Notes under the pieces: model-generated
Databases searched by the model: none
What the model saw: the letters and a program-made list of their open reading frames with translations, nothing else
What the model was told of the DNA's origin: nothing
Source of the DNA: DSVZ01 sp964568145
Lineage (GTDB): Bacteria; Verrucomicrobiota; Verrucomicrobiia; Limisphaerales; J093
NCBI GenBank assembly: GCA_964568145.1
Contig: CAZMOZ010000008.1
Span: forward strand, 1-64,000
Length of the DNA: 64,000 nt
Reading direction: 5' to 3'
Position numbers and translations under genes: made by a program
Part shown: positions 28,101 through 34,928 of the stretch, piece after piece
How the letters are laid out: each line of letters starts with the position of its first letter
Position numbering within the stretch: position 1 is the stretch's first letter

Positions 28101-28110
28101 GCCGAAATGA
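22108..28110 (+). CDS. Secreted multidomain C25-like (clan CD) cysteine protease with HYR domains
   Basis: A 2000-residue protein. ATG 22108 precedes a signal peptide (VWSILLALTLSCLAALA, about residues 17-34). Residues about 327-665 hold four HYR/Ig-like repeats (DTQPPNLVCP, DAEPPTVVCP, DEEPPVIACP, DEIPPRITS). Then come a pre-peptidase-like beta domain (668-735) and a pentad run SPAAL four times (about 758-777). A gingipain-type domain (about 850-1265) carries the putative catalytic H1116 (FLAGHFSA) and C1153 (FSAGCHSG). Several Ig-like domains (about 1500-2000) end the protein. No PEP-CTERM or other sorting tail is seen. It probably acts outside the cell or at its surface; the substrate is unknown. 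Confidence 0.82.
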   Translation: MRMIRFDRPRTAGGGTVWSILLALTLSCLAALAAPEARLATDQPQYEPGARALIAGSGFAPREQVRVTAARADGAALHGPWWVKANNRGEIATSWTVCAAECRNAFVVITAVGQTSKQSAQSRVCDGRSAGDNLEGWFNTALDWGGTINGVNSRYGENEVIPTRFTVWVKAGSVHTLTLQYDYSNGGAGRFIDFLTSFDAGERPELLKGFEYLETAPTATAAIPAEAEVPAGVQIPGTLLAYNVTALACTPAAAQNGLKALSVQFQAAPGSGLVPVLIAFGAHTASQAVYGAGNGAASFSGASRKVYASLDGEAAKIMSINPDAVSTDTQPPNLVCPPAITVAAEPGRCDATVTYTVTATDESGIAAVTCDPPSGVFLPVGTTEVQCQATDGAGNVAQCSFTVTVVDAEPPTVVCPDDIQRATDPGQPYATVDFQASATDNCDGPVSIHYRIGTRVILSRHAFPVGATVVTAVATDRSGNSRSCNFTVTVTDEEPPVIACPGSPIRASVGDSECQARVAFAATASDNHAVAVRYFIGGQEIVSPHTFPVGRTNVRAVAADPAGHTAECTFTVEVVDEIPPRITSQDVVLTAPAGECEVPAAFNVQASDNCAVEVQYYLDHGTAAPRTITEGAPLPVGSSRITAIARDPSGNQATSEFFVHILGNVYWPDARTLSLADPDGDGVFEAAAMDCIGQPDQSRWYRFAITPGSRVVVTLTDLPANYDLVLFRDIGAAYLELIANTVPELQRLGAEFAADAFSPAALSPAALSPAALSPAALSSAQIRSVVGISAFEGLTSEGLVANTWLSQGSWYVRVRGRNGEHAPGARFQLRVYYLPGACENVKTEPQVPADAPALTAPAGGYRTLVLTDFSRLPQPESHPALLAKLVAFCARPEVAGVVLDVDADARVAWFNQQADAAYDCPFAKNLVADAIRAVIARSRQANPALENIVLIGNDDVVPFFRHPDQALLGPERDYVPPVRPTTASQASLGLNYVLGQDFYGSACDVPVKASQIPIPDLPVGRLVETPGEAMRVLDAYLNTADGTVPTPASALVSGYDFLEDAARAVLAELNAGIQGQATTLITPGEVAPTDPAAWTADQLRPLLFEQRHDLAFLAGHFSASGLLAADFQTTLYAAELAAAPVNLENAIVFSAGCHSGYNIVDPHAVPGLTREPDWAQAFARKGATLLAGTGYQYGDTDFIEYSERLYLQFARELRKGRGPVSVGEAMVRAKRWYLATTPALRGIHEKAFVQMTLFGLPNLKVNLPGRNTPPGAAPDVDALAAFAANPGAPLGLQFADLTVNPALTEHTVPLTVPDDDPNTPDPVVPATYFTGRDGVLNNPAEPVLPLEVRNVTVAGTALRGVAYRRGTYTDRPDVLPLTGAATTEIRGVHPTFAPRVFYQPQWWAVNHFDAVCAEGAETTRLMVTAAQFASQEPGSSRGILRLHDQNEFRLYYSANTQAYVNHATGLEVRPSLAAPPAISAVRAATVGNAIHVSARVTGDPAAGIQEVWVNHTALTGARHGTWEYLPLEQHPQDSTLWTATLPLPGDGTPSGEVRFIVQAVNGVGLVSVALNGGKYYRPDAVQPNQAATKLEFLSAPAGGAYGGRETFQLLLTASGAPVAGRPVSLTIGDQTLWAYTAGNGEAVLDFNLLGTPGSYPATAVFDGDEEFASSFAVSGFTMAAQPTALRLEPEVGYVQPGADSGVVAWLTGTDGDPLIERTVVLLINGAGGWWEARSEITDFNGRVRLGRAPAAQGQYRVTATFGGVLTLPNGETVVLDDGRYEASTATIGGLVVDATAPQLVLPGQDIVRPGSGSAAVEVSFQVRVTDSSPVTLAVSTPSGSLFTGETSGPGTTTFDVTGSFAPGTTPVAVTATDRAGNTASGAFNVVIDTLPPAVSLSVSPAELRPPNHKLVEVRVTASASDNSGQPVTSGIVAIMSNEPENGTGDGDQFPDYLFTPGAMTAQLRAERAQNGVGRTYTVTVESRDVFGNAIRDVVTVFVPK

Positions 28111-28113
28111 CCG

Positions 28114-28143
28114 GCGCGCGCCTTGCCCGTGCGGGCCGCGCGC
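28114..28143 (+). terminator. GC hairpin after the protease gene
   Basis: GCGCGCG (28114-28120) pairs with CGCGCGC (28137-28143), starting 4 bases past the stop. No T run follows, and the next start is 16 bases away, so it may only separate the two messages partially. Confidence 0.35.
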
Positions 28144-28158
28144 GGATAAAGTCCCGTC

Positions 28159-30093
28159 ATGTCCACCGGCGCCCGCCCGCCCCAGACCGGGAGTCCCGAT
28201 CGCGTCGCGCCCCGCGCCGCTGAACTCCCGATCGAGGGCTTCACCGGCAGCCCGGCGGAGATCGAGCGGCAGTGGTTCGAGCGGGTTTACCTGGGACGCG
28301 GCGACTCGATGAAGCAGTTGACCGCGCGGGCGGTGGTCATGGGGTCGCTGCTCGGCGGCGTGCTTTCACTGACCAACCTTTACGTGGGCCTGAAGGCCGG
28401 CTGGTCGTTCGGCGTCGCCATCACGTCCTGCATCCTGTCCTACGCGATCTGGAGCTTCCTGCTGCGCGTGCGGCTGGCGCGGACCGGGATGACCATCCTG
28501 GAGAACAACTGCATGCAATCCACCGCCAGCGCGGCGGGTTACTCGACCGGCTGCACGCTGTTCTCGGCCTTCGCCGCGTTGATGATGCTGAACGGCCAAA
28601 GCCTGCCCGTGCCGCTGCTGATGCTCTGGGTGCTGCTGGGCGCGCTGCTGGGCGTGACGCTGGCCGTGCCGATGAAGCGGCAGATGATCAACGTGGAGCA
28701 ACTGCGTTTTCCGGGCGGCATCGCGGCGGCCGAGACGCTCACCGCGCTGCATTCGCGCGCAAGCTCGGGCAACGCCGCCGCCCGGGCCCTGGGCCTCGCC
28801 GGCATCCTGGCCGCCACCAGCACGTTCTTGATGGACGGCCTGGGTCTGATCAGCGCCAGGCTCGCGGCGTTCTCGCCCGGCGCCTGGATCACCGCCTTCA
28901 ACCAGGCCGTCTTCGGCCCTGCGTGGATCGGGCGGACGGTCATGTTCGTCTGGGACCCGATTTTCATCGCGGCCGGCGTGCTGGCGGGACCGAAGGTGGG
29001 CTGGAGCATGCTCGCCGGCGGGACGTTGTGCTGGGCGGTCTTCGTCCCGATCCTGCAACACCAGGACGTGATCACCGGCTCGGGTTTCCGCACGGCGGTG
29101 CAATGGACGCTCTGGGGCGGCGCCGCGTGCATGGTCACGTCCGGCATCCTGTCGTTCGCGCTGCAATGGCGCTCGGCCGCGCGCGCGTTTCGTGGCCTGG
29201 CGGCGATGTTCGGTCGTCGCGGCCCGGGCGGGCCGGACCCCATGGAAGCGATCGAAGTGCCCCAAAGCTGGTTCCTGGCCGGGCAGGCGGTGGCCCTGGC
29301 GGGGCTCGCCTGGCTGGGCCATTACACGTTTCAAATCCCGGTCTGGCAGAGCGTGGTCGCCGTGTTGATCACCTTTGCGCTGGCGCTCGTCGCCTGCCGG
29401 GTCACCGGCGAGACCGACACCACGCCGCACGGCCCAATGGGCAAGGTCACGCAACTCCTGTTCGGCGCCTTGAGTCCAGGCAACACCACGGTGAACCTCA
29501 TGAGCGCGAACATCACCGCCGGCGCGGCGCTTTCCTCGGCCGACCTGCTGACCGACCTCAAGAGCGGCTACCTCCTGGGCGCCAACCCGCGCCAGCAGTT
29601 CCTCGCCCAGTTCGCCGGCATCTTCTCCGGCACCCTCGTCACGGTGCTGGCGTTCCGGCTGCTGGTCCCGGACGCGTCGGTCCTCGGCGGCGATCAATTC
29701 CCCGCGCCGGCGGCGCTGACCTGGAAGGCCGTGGCCGAGGCGCTCAGCCAGGGCTTCGGCGCGCTCGAGCCGGTCAAGCTCTGGTCCATCGCGGGCGGCG
29801 GCCTGGTCGGCGCAATTCTCACGCTGCTGCCGGCGATGTTTCCCCGGCACCGGAAGTACCTGCCGTCCGCGGCGGCGGTGGGGCTGTCCTGGAGCTTCCA
29901 CTGGTACTACGGGCTGCTGTTCTTCCTGGGCGGCCTGACCGCGCATCTGCTGGCCCGGAAGGCGCCGCGGTGGTCCGCGCAGTTCACTTTCCCGGTCGCC
30001 TCCGGTGTCATCGCCGGCGGTTCGCTCATGGGTGTGTGCCTGATCTTTTGGGAAAACGGCCTGGACATCCTGCGGCGATTGTTTGGCGGCTGA
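28159..30093 (+). CDS. OPT-family oligopeptide or metal-chelate transporter
   Basis: A 644-residue integral membrane protein with about 14-16 helices. The first helices carry the OPT signature SLTNLYVGLKAGWSFGVAIT and the 'NNCMQSTASAAGYSTG' element. Later segments include RFPGGIAAAETLTALHS and GYLLGANPRQQFLAQFAGIF, also family-typical. OPT proteins import small peptides or metal chelates with protons. No peptidase or metal gene stands beside it except the protease upstream, so peptide uptake after secreted proteolysis is a reasonable but unproven guess. The start is 48 bases after the protease stop. Confidence 0.92.
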   Translation: MSTGARPPQTGSPDRVAPRAAELPIEGFTGSPAEIERQWFERVYLGRGDSMKQLTARAVVMGSLLGGVLSLTNLYVGLKAGWSFGVAITSCILSYAIWSFLLRVRLARTGMTILENNCMQSTASAAGYSTGCTLFSAFAALMMLNGQSLPVPLLMLWVLLGALLGVTLAVPMKRQMINVEQLRFPGGIAAAETLTALHSRASSGNAAARALGLAGILAATSTFLMDGLGLISARLAAFSPGAWITAFNQAVFGPAWIGRTVMFVWDPIFIAAGVLAGPKVGWSMLAGGTLCWAVFVPILQHQDVITGSGFRTAVQWTLWGGAACMVTSGILSFALQWRSAARAFRGLAAMFGRRGPGGPDPMEAIEVPQSWFLAGQAVALAGLAWLGHYTFQIPVWQSVVAVLITFALALVACRVTGETDTTPHGPMGKVTQLLFGALSPGNTTVNLMSANITAGAALSSADLLTDLKSGYLLGANPRQQFLAQFAGIFSGTLVTVLAFRLLVPDASVLGGDQFPAPAALTWKAVAEALSQGFGALEPVKLWSIAGGGLVGAILTLLPAMFPRHRKYLPSAAAVGLSWSFHWYYGLLFFLGGLTAHLLARKAPRWSAQFTFPVASGVIAGGSLMGVCLIFWENGLDILRRLFGG

Positions 30094-30389
30094 GGGCGTG
30101 TCGAATTGCGAACGCCTCGGTTCCGGCTTCGCCGTGCGGATCCATCCGCGCTTATCCGCGCGATCTGCCGTCTTCAGCTCCTTGACAGTCTTGTTTTCCG
30201 CCCGGGCACAAAAAGCAGCTCGCGCGGCGCGGCCAGCGAGCGGTCGCCTTCCCTGCCGTACCGGTGGGGGACTCCTGTCGAGGCTGCAACTCTAGTCGCG
30301 CGAAGGAAGCTAAGGTGGCGAAGGCCCTTTTGTTAACCAAGACCAACGACCGCAGCCAAACACCGCGGCCATGGAGCTTGGCCGCTGGC
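30094..30389. other. Intergenic space, nothing recognised
   Basis: No coding frame with family features, no strong hairpin and no REP-type repeat was seen between the OPT gene and the nucleotidyltransferase remnant. Confidence 0.5.
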
Positions 30390-30838
30390 TCAGGCCAGTT
30401 CGTCCAAGTCGGCAAGGTCCTTGTTCCGGCCGCTGGCGCGTTTGCTGGCCTTCAAATCCTCCCGGCTGATGAGCAGAACCCGCACGCCGTCCAGTTCGGC
30501 AGTGATCCGCCGGGGAAAGCACTCGGCAAAGCGTACCCCGTCAATGCCGGTCTGGATCTCGATCCGATTCGGAACCACGCCCATGCGGATAACCCGGTCT
30601 GGGCGCAGGAACAACTCCGGCGTCAGTTCGGGAACCGCGAAGCCGAAAGCCTGGAGCGCCGACACCTGGCGCGCCGCGTTCGCCTCGTTGACCGCCACTC
30701 ACACATCCAGGTCGCCCGTGGCCCGGGGTAACCATGGTAAGCGACGGCGTGCCCACCGATCACCGGGTACTCAACGCCGGGGTCGTTCAAGCACTGCAAA
30801 AACTCTTTGAAGTCCTTGGTCAATGACCTCGCGTCCAT
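30390..30838 (-). pseudogene. AbiEii-like nucleotidyltransferase, frameshifted and interrupted
   Basis: The 5' part from ATG 30838 reads KDFKEFLQCLNDPGVEYPVI then GGHAVAYHGYP, the start of the nucleotidyltransferase fold. Near 30717-30735 one base is missing, after which the second frame continues RATGDLDV, then TGA at 30699-30701 where the family has Trp, then VAVNEANAARQVSALQAFGF, DRVIRMG.PNRIEIQT and a normal end. The catalytic region (GDLDVW) is thus split by both lesions. Such proteins act as toxins of AbiE-type modules or as minor nucleotidyltransferases. The small gene just upstream is its usual partner. Confidence 0.72.
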
Positions 30839-30992
30839 AATTCAGCTCGCGGAGGGCCTCCAGATGTCGCAGGCGTTCGCTCGGGGTTCGGGACGCCCAG
30901 AAGGCGCGGTCCGCTTCCGCAGCTTCGCGGAAGGTGGCGACCGTCAAACAGCGACGATCCACGGGCGCGGTCACGGATTGGGACTCCAGCAT
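30771..30992 (-). CDS. Small partner protein of the nucleotidyltransferase
   Basis: A 73-residue protein. Its core TVATFREAAEADRAFWASRT then PSERLRHLEALRELNYGREV and LQRVFAVLERP matches small proteins that are often encoded right before AbiEii-like nucleotidyltransferases; they are presumed antitoxins, with no proven mechanism. The frame is intact. Its last 68 bases overlap the first codons of the nucleotidyltransferase in another frame, and both readings look family-like. With the partner broken, its present use is unclear. Confidence 0.6.
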   Translation of the reverse strand: MLESQSVTAPVDRRCLTVATFREAAEADRAFWASRTPSERLRHLEALRELNYGREVIDQGLQRVFAVLERPRR

Positions 30993-31191
30993 ATCGTGGA
31001 GTGAGCGTAACCCGCTGCCGGCAACGGTTCAAAAGCAATTCGGCGCTCGTGAAGGGCGACCGGCCGGAGCATCGAGCCCGCGACTCGATTCGGCGCCCGG
31101 CGCCGCCACCACGCGCGAGGCAATCCAAAGCGCTTGTCCGCCGGCGCTTTGAAAGCTGGCGCGCAAGGAAGTCAGCGGTTGCCGTGCGGGA

Positions 31192-32330
31192 TCACCCCAG
31201 CCAGCCCGGCACGCGGGACACGCGGATGAAGGTGTAGCCGAGGCCGGCGGTGACGGGCAGGGTCAGCACCCAGGCCCACACCATCCGCTCGACGATGAAC
31301 CATTTGACGGCGGTGAAGCGCTTCGCCGCGCCAACCCCCTGATGGCGGAGGAGGTGACGTGCGTGGTGGAGAGCGGCATGCCCCAATGGCTGGCCAGTTG
31401 GATGATCGTGGCGGCAGTGGTTTCGGCGGCGAAGCCGTGCACCGGCGGGAGCCGGACCATTTTGTGGCCGAGTGGCTTGATGATGCGCCAGCCGCCGGCC
31501 CACGTGCCCGCCGCCATGGTCAGCGCGCACACCACCTTCACCCAGGGCGCGATTTTCAGCGACTTGCCGATGCCTGGTTAGGCGGTCCGCAGGAAATGGA
31601 GGAAGCCCGGCAGGTGATCGAACACCCCGGTCTTGGTCGCTGTCACGAGCGCGAGCGCGATGCTGCCCATCGTCTTTTGTGCGTCGTTCAGCCCGTGGCT
31701 GAACCCCATGACGGCGCTGCTGGCGAGCTGGAGCCTGCCGAAGACGCGGTTCACCCAGAGCGGCCGCCAGTGCCGGAGCGCCCAGTCCAGCACGCCCATG
31801 ATGACGAAGCCCAGGATCAGTCCGCACAGCGGCGAGGCGAACATCGGGACAATGACCTTGTGGAACAGGCCCTCGTGCTGCGCACGGCCGGTTGCAGGAC
31901 GGCGCCGGTGACGGGGTCCGTGACGACGGCCCGCACGACCTTGACCTGGGCGAACTTGACCACCGACCAGTCGCCGTGCGCGGCGGCGAGCGTCGAGCCC
32001 ACGATGCCGCCGATGAGCGCGTGGCTCGAGCTGGAGGGCAGGCCGTAGTACCAGGTGAGGAGGTTCCAGATGATCGCGCCCAGCAGGCCGCACAGGATCG
32101 TGGCGCTGGTGACGAAGGCGATGTCCACCAGACCCTTGCCGATGGTGCTGACCACGGCGGTGCCGGCCAGCGCGCCGCGCAGGTTGCAGACCGTGGCCAG
32201 CGCCACCGCCTGTCGCAGGGACAGCACCTTGGGGGCGACGACCGTGGCGATGGAGGTTGGCGGTGTCGTGGAAGCCGTTGATCTACTCGAACACCAGCGC
32301 CACCAGGATGACGCCCAGGACCAGGGTCAT
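31192..32330 (-). pseudogene. PiT-family phosphate permease, multiply broken
   Basis: ATG 32330 opens MTLVLGVILVALVFE, then TAG (32283-32285) where INGFHDTAN requires Tyr. An extra base follows after the 'HDTAN' codons. The next frame encodes LRQAVALATVCNLRGALAGT and the PiT signature GLPSSSSHALIGG. A shift near 31880-31895 leads to GLFHKVIVPMFASPLCG and FSHGLNDAQKTMGSIALAL, then TAA at 31578-31580. The frame resumes with KVVCALTMAAGTWAGGWRII, and a last shift near 31340 leads to the normal end (VPGWLG). That is two nonsense codons and three frameshifts in a sequence otherwise well kept. The gene would have imported phosphate with H+ or Na+. Confidence 0.85.
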
Positions 32331-32339
32331 GGCGGCGGC

Positions 32340-32969
32340 TCAGGAGTTCTTGAGCACGATGTGCATCACCACGATCCGGGCGTCCCGGCAGCGGTCCAGG
32401 ACCTTCTCGAGCAGTTCGTGGAGGTCCTTGATCGCCAGGGCGCGAATCGGGTCGTGCCGGCCAGTGTACACCTCCCTGAGCGCGTCCACCATGATGCGGT
32501 CGCCCTCGCCTTCGAGGTACTGCAGGCGGTCGCTCAACTGCTACACCACCGCGATCGGCGGGATCTTGCGCAGGTGGCGGACCATGAGGACCACTGTGGC
32601 CGCGGCCTTCTCGACCAGCTCCGCCTGCGGCCCGAAGTTGACCTGGCCCGGCGGGATGGCGGCGGCGTTGAACCGCTCGGCGAACTCCTGGGCTGTCCTG
32701 GGAATCTTGTACAGCGCGTGCGACAAAGCCTCGATGTCCTCGCGGTCCAGGCCGGTCACGAAGCTCCGCACGAACTGCGCGCCGGTTTCCTCGGTGATGC
32801 GCTTCTCCTTGCGCCGCATGAGCACGAAATCCTCGAGCGCGGCGGCCTGGCCCGGATGGCGGAGCACCTTGGTGAGGGCCTGGGTGCTGGCGTGGGCTTC
32901 CTCCGCGCTGGTCTCGAGCAACTCAAAGCACTTGTCGCCTTTGCCCCGGAGTTGTTGCAGCGAGAACAT
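32340..32969 (-). pseudogene. DUF47/PhoU-like partner of PiT with an in-frame TAG
   Basis: From ATG 32969 (MFSLQQLRGKGDKCFELLE) the frame encodes a PhoU-like all-helical DUF47 protein. A TAG at 32541-32543 (codon 143) interrupts it, and the same frame continues QLSDRLQYLEGEGDRIMVDA and ends at 32340 in a normal C-terminus. Total would be 209 residues. DUF47 proteins are encoded directly ahead of pit genes and regulate or assist phosphate uptake, so both members of the pair are damaged. The stop could come from a single base change in a Gln, Glu or Lys codon. Confidence 0.85.
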
Positions 32970-33113
32970 GCGGTGAGTTCTCCCACACTCATCCCAAAGT
33001 CACACGCGAAAAACCTGCCCCCCGCGGCCACGGCAACGCTTCGCCGTGCCGGCGTGGCTGCCAGCTCAACGGAGACACGGCGCCGGCCAGCGTGTGATAC
33101 TTCGGGCGGCGGT

Positions 33114-34613
33114 TTATGCCTCGTTCACGAACTTCAGGTCCACGTAGCGGCAGAACCGCCGCAGGTCGTCGGTGAGATCGCCGTAGCACGTCAGCCGGTG
33201 CAGCCCGTGCGCCCAGTTCTGCCAGACCTTCGCGATGTCGCCGTCCACCCGCACCTTGATCTGGGTGCGGCAGCCGCGATCCGAGTCGGGCACGGCGATG
33301 ATGTCGCCGGTGAAGTACAGCAACGTTTCGGGCGTGGCCAGCCAGGCCTGGGTGACCTTCTGCCCGCGGCGCATGAACACCTGCGGCACGCAGCCTTCCT
33401 GGCGTTCCATGATCGTGCGCAGCCGGTAGGGCGCCGCCTTGCCGCCGGGTCCATCCATCTTCCGCGTGCCGAGGCAATGGGCCAGGATGATGCTGTCGGC
33501 GGCCTCGTCCACGGTGGGATCGCTGACGAAGCCTGGCCGGCCGCTGAGGCCTTGCAGGATGATGTACGTCATCGCGCTGGTGAGGTCCGACTCGCAGATG
33601 CCGCCCAGGCCGAGGTCGTTCAACCGCACGAAGCCCACGCACGGAAACGCCGGCAGCTTCCGGTACATGCTGCCGTAGCAGTCCACCGTGATGACGGTCG
33701 CGTCCTCCTCGGCCAGGAGGTTCTCGAACGCCAGCGCCAGCCGGCACGAGCGCACGATCTCATCCCGCGACGGCTCGACCACTTTCGCGGCCTGGCGGAT
33801 CCAGCGGCGGGCTTCCGCTGCGGCGTCCGCCACGCTCACCGCCTCGTAGGCCGCGAGCATGCGCTCGAGGCCCACGGTCTTGAATTCGGTGCCGAACTTC
33901 GCCCGCCATGCGGCCATCTTCGCCTCGTCGGGCGCCCGCGAAATCACGTTCAGAATCCGCGCCTCGCGCAGGTGATGGATCGCCCGGAACGGCCGCACCG
34001 CGGCGGCAAGTTGCGCGCGGTCGCTCGTGAGAAAGCACTCGAGACGCGCGCCGGCCGGCTTCTGGCGGAGCGCGCCGAACTGCGCCCATTCATGGCCCGA
34101 GTACGGTGCCGCGAACAATGCCGTGGGCCGGCCGCAGGCCAGGATTGCCTCGATGGTTTCCAGCATGCCCATCGAAAGGTGGATCAGCAGGACGCCGTCC
34201 ACTGACTTGAGCCGTTCCTGCAAGCCTTCCACCTGCTTCTTGTCCGCGACCAGCTCGTCCACCGGGAATTCAATGTCCGCGAAGGCGTCGCGCATCTTCG
34301 CGAAGTCGGCCTCGTAGCCACGGCGCTCGGCGGAGAGGTCGAGCCTGGGCGTCGGCCAGTGGGCGTCCGGCTTGCCCAGGTAGAGGCGGGCGACCTTCAC
34401 CTTGGAACGCCGGCACCCGGGGCTGAGCAACGGCGAGCCTTGGGGTGTGATGGGGGGGGCCGCCCACAGCGGTGAACCGTCCAGACAGCACGCGCAACCG
34501 CCCAAGGCGGTCGCGGAGCGGAGTAAAAACGACCGGCGGTCGAGGCTGGGCGCGCGGGCTGGGGTGGAGGAAGACACAGAAATCCCGGTGGATGGATCAG
34601 GAAGGATGTTCAT
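33114..34613 (-). CDS. Tat-exported protein with L-fucose isomerase-like fold
   Basis: A 499-residue protein from ATG 34613; the open frame further upstream is a REP-1 repeat. The N-terminus has a twin-arginine signal (LDRRSFLLRSATALGG, arginines 26-27). The body resembles the fucose/arabinose isomerase-like family: a Rossmann-like middle (SVDGVLLIHLSMGMLETIEA, FAAPYSGHEWAQF), FVRLNDLGLGGICESDLTSA, and a beta-rich end (LLYFTGDIIAVPD, CRTQIKVRVDGDIAKVWQN, HGLHRLTCYGDLT). Export of such a protein after folding is unusual. It may act on a sugar or polyol in the periplasm, perhaps with the sulfatase gene upstream on the same strand; the substrate is not known. Confidence 0.7.
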   Translation of the reverse strand: MNILPDPSTGISVSSSTPARAPSLDRRSFLLRSATALGGCACCLDGSPLWAAPPITPQGSPLLSPGCRRSKVKVARLYLGKPDAHWPTPRLDLSAERRGYEADFAKMRDAFADIEFPVDELVADKKQVEGLQERLKSVDGVLLIHLSMGMLETIEAILACGRPTALFAAPYSGHEWAQFGALRQKPAGARLECFLTSDRAQLAAAVRPFRAIHHLREARILNVISRAPDEAKMAAWRAKFGTEFKTVGLERMLAAYEAVSVADAAAEARRWIRQAAKVVEPSRDEIVRSCRLALAFENLLAEEDATVITVDCYGSMYRKLPAFPCVGFVRLNDLGLGGICESDLTSAMTYIILQGLSGRPGFVSDPTVDEAADSIILAHCLGTRKMDGPGGKAAPYRLRTIMERQEGCVPQVFMRRGQKVTQAWLATPETLLYFTGDIIAVPDSDRGCRTQIKVRVDGDIAKVWQNWAHGLHRLTCYGDLTDDLRRFCRYVDLKFVNEA

Positions 34614-34674
34614 GCCCGGATTCCAGTCCCGGGGCTCGGGGAAGTAAAGCCGCAAACTGGCGCGGGGAACTGAA

Positions 34675-34890
34675 GGCGCGCATTTCAGTTGCGTGCAGGC
34701 CGTATCGCCTCCCGGGGTGGCGGCCGGCTTCCAGCCCGGCGGCGGTGTGTAAGCGGCACCCGGCGAGCGGCGCGTCTGCCACAGGTTCCGGGCGGCAAGA
34801 TGCCGCCCTTTACAGCAGCCAGGGATGGCGGCCGCCACACCGGTGGCGTCTGGCTGTTTCCACCGGCTGCAAAAAAGTGAACTGCGCTCG
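34675..34890. repeat. REP-1 repeat, copy B
   Basis: About 216 bp lying between the sulfatase and the Tat-protein genes. It shares blocks such as TTCCGGGCGGCAAGATGCCG and TTTCCACCGGCTGCAAAA with copies A and C. The terminal repeats are partly degenerate (left GGCGCGCATTTCAGTT, right GTGAACTGCGCTC). The 315-base space holds nothing else recognisable. Confidence 0.85.
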
Positions 34891-34928
34891 GAGAACAGCA
34901 AGCCGCCACCGATTCCGCCAGCGACCGC

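Noticed and set aside
30390..32969. Use of TGA/TAG as sense codons
   Set aside because: TGA is the normal stop of most intact genes here, and TAG, TAA and frameshifts also occur in the same damaged genes, so recoding is unlikely.
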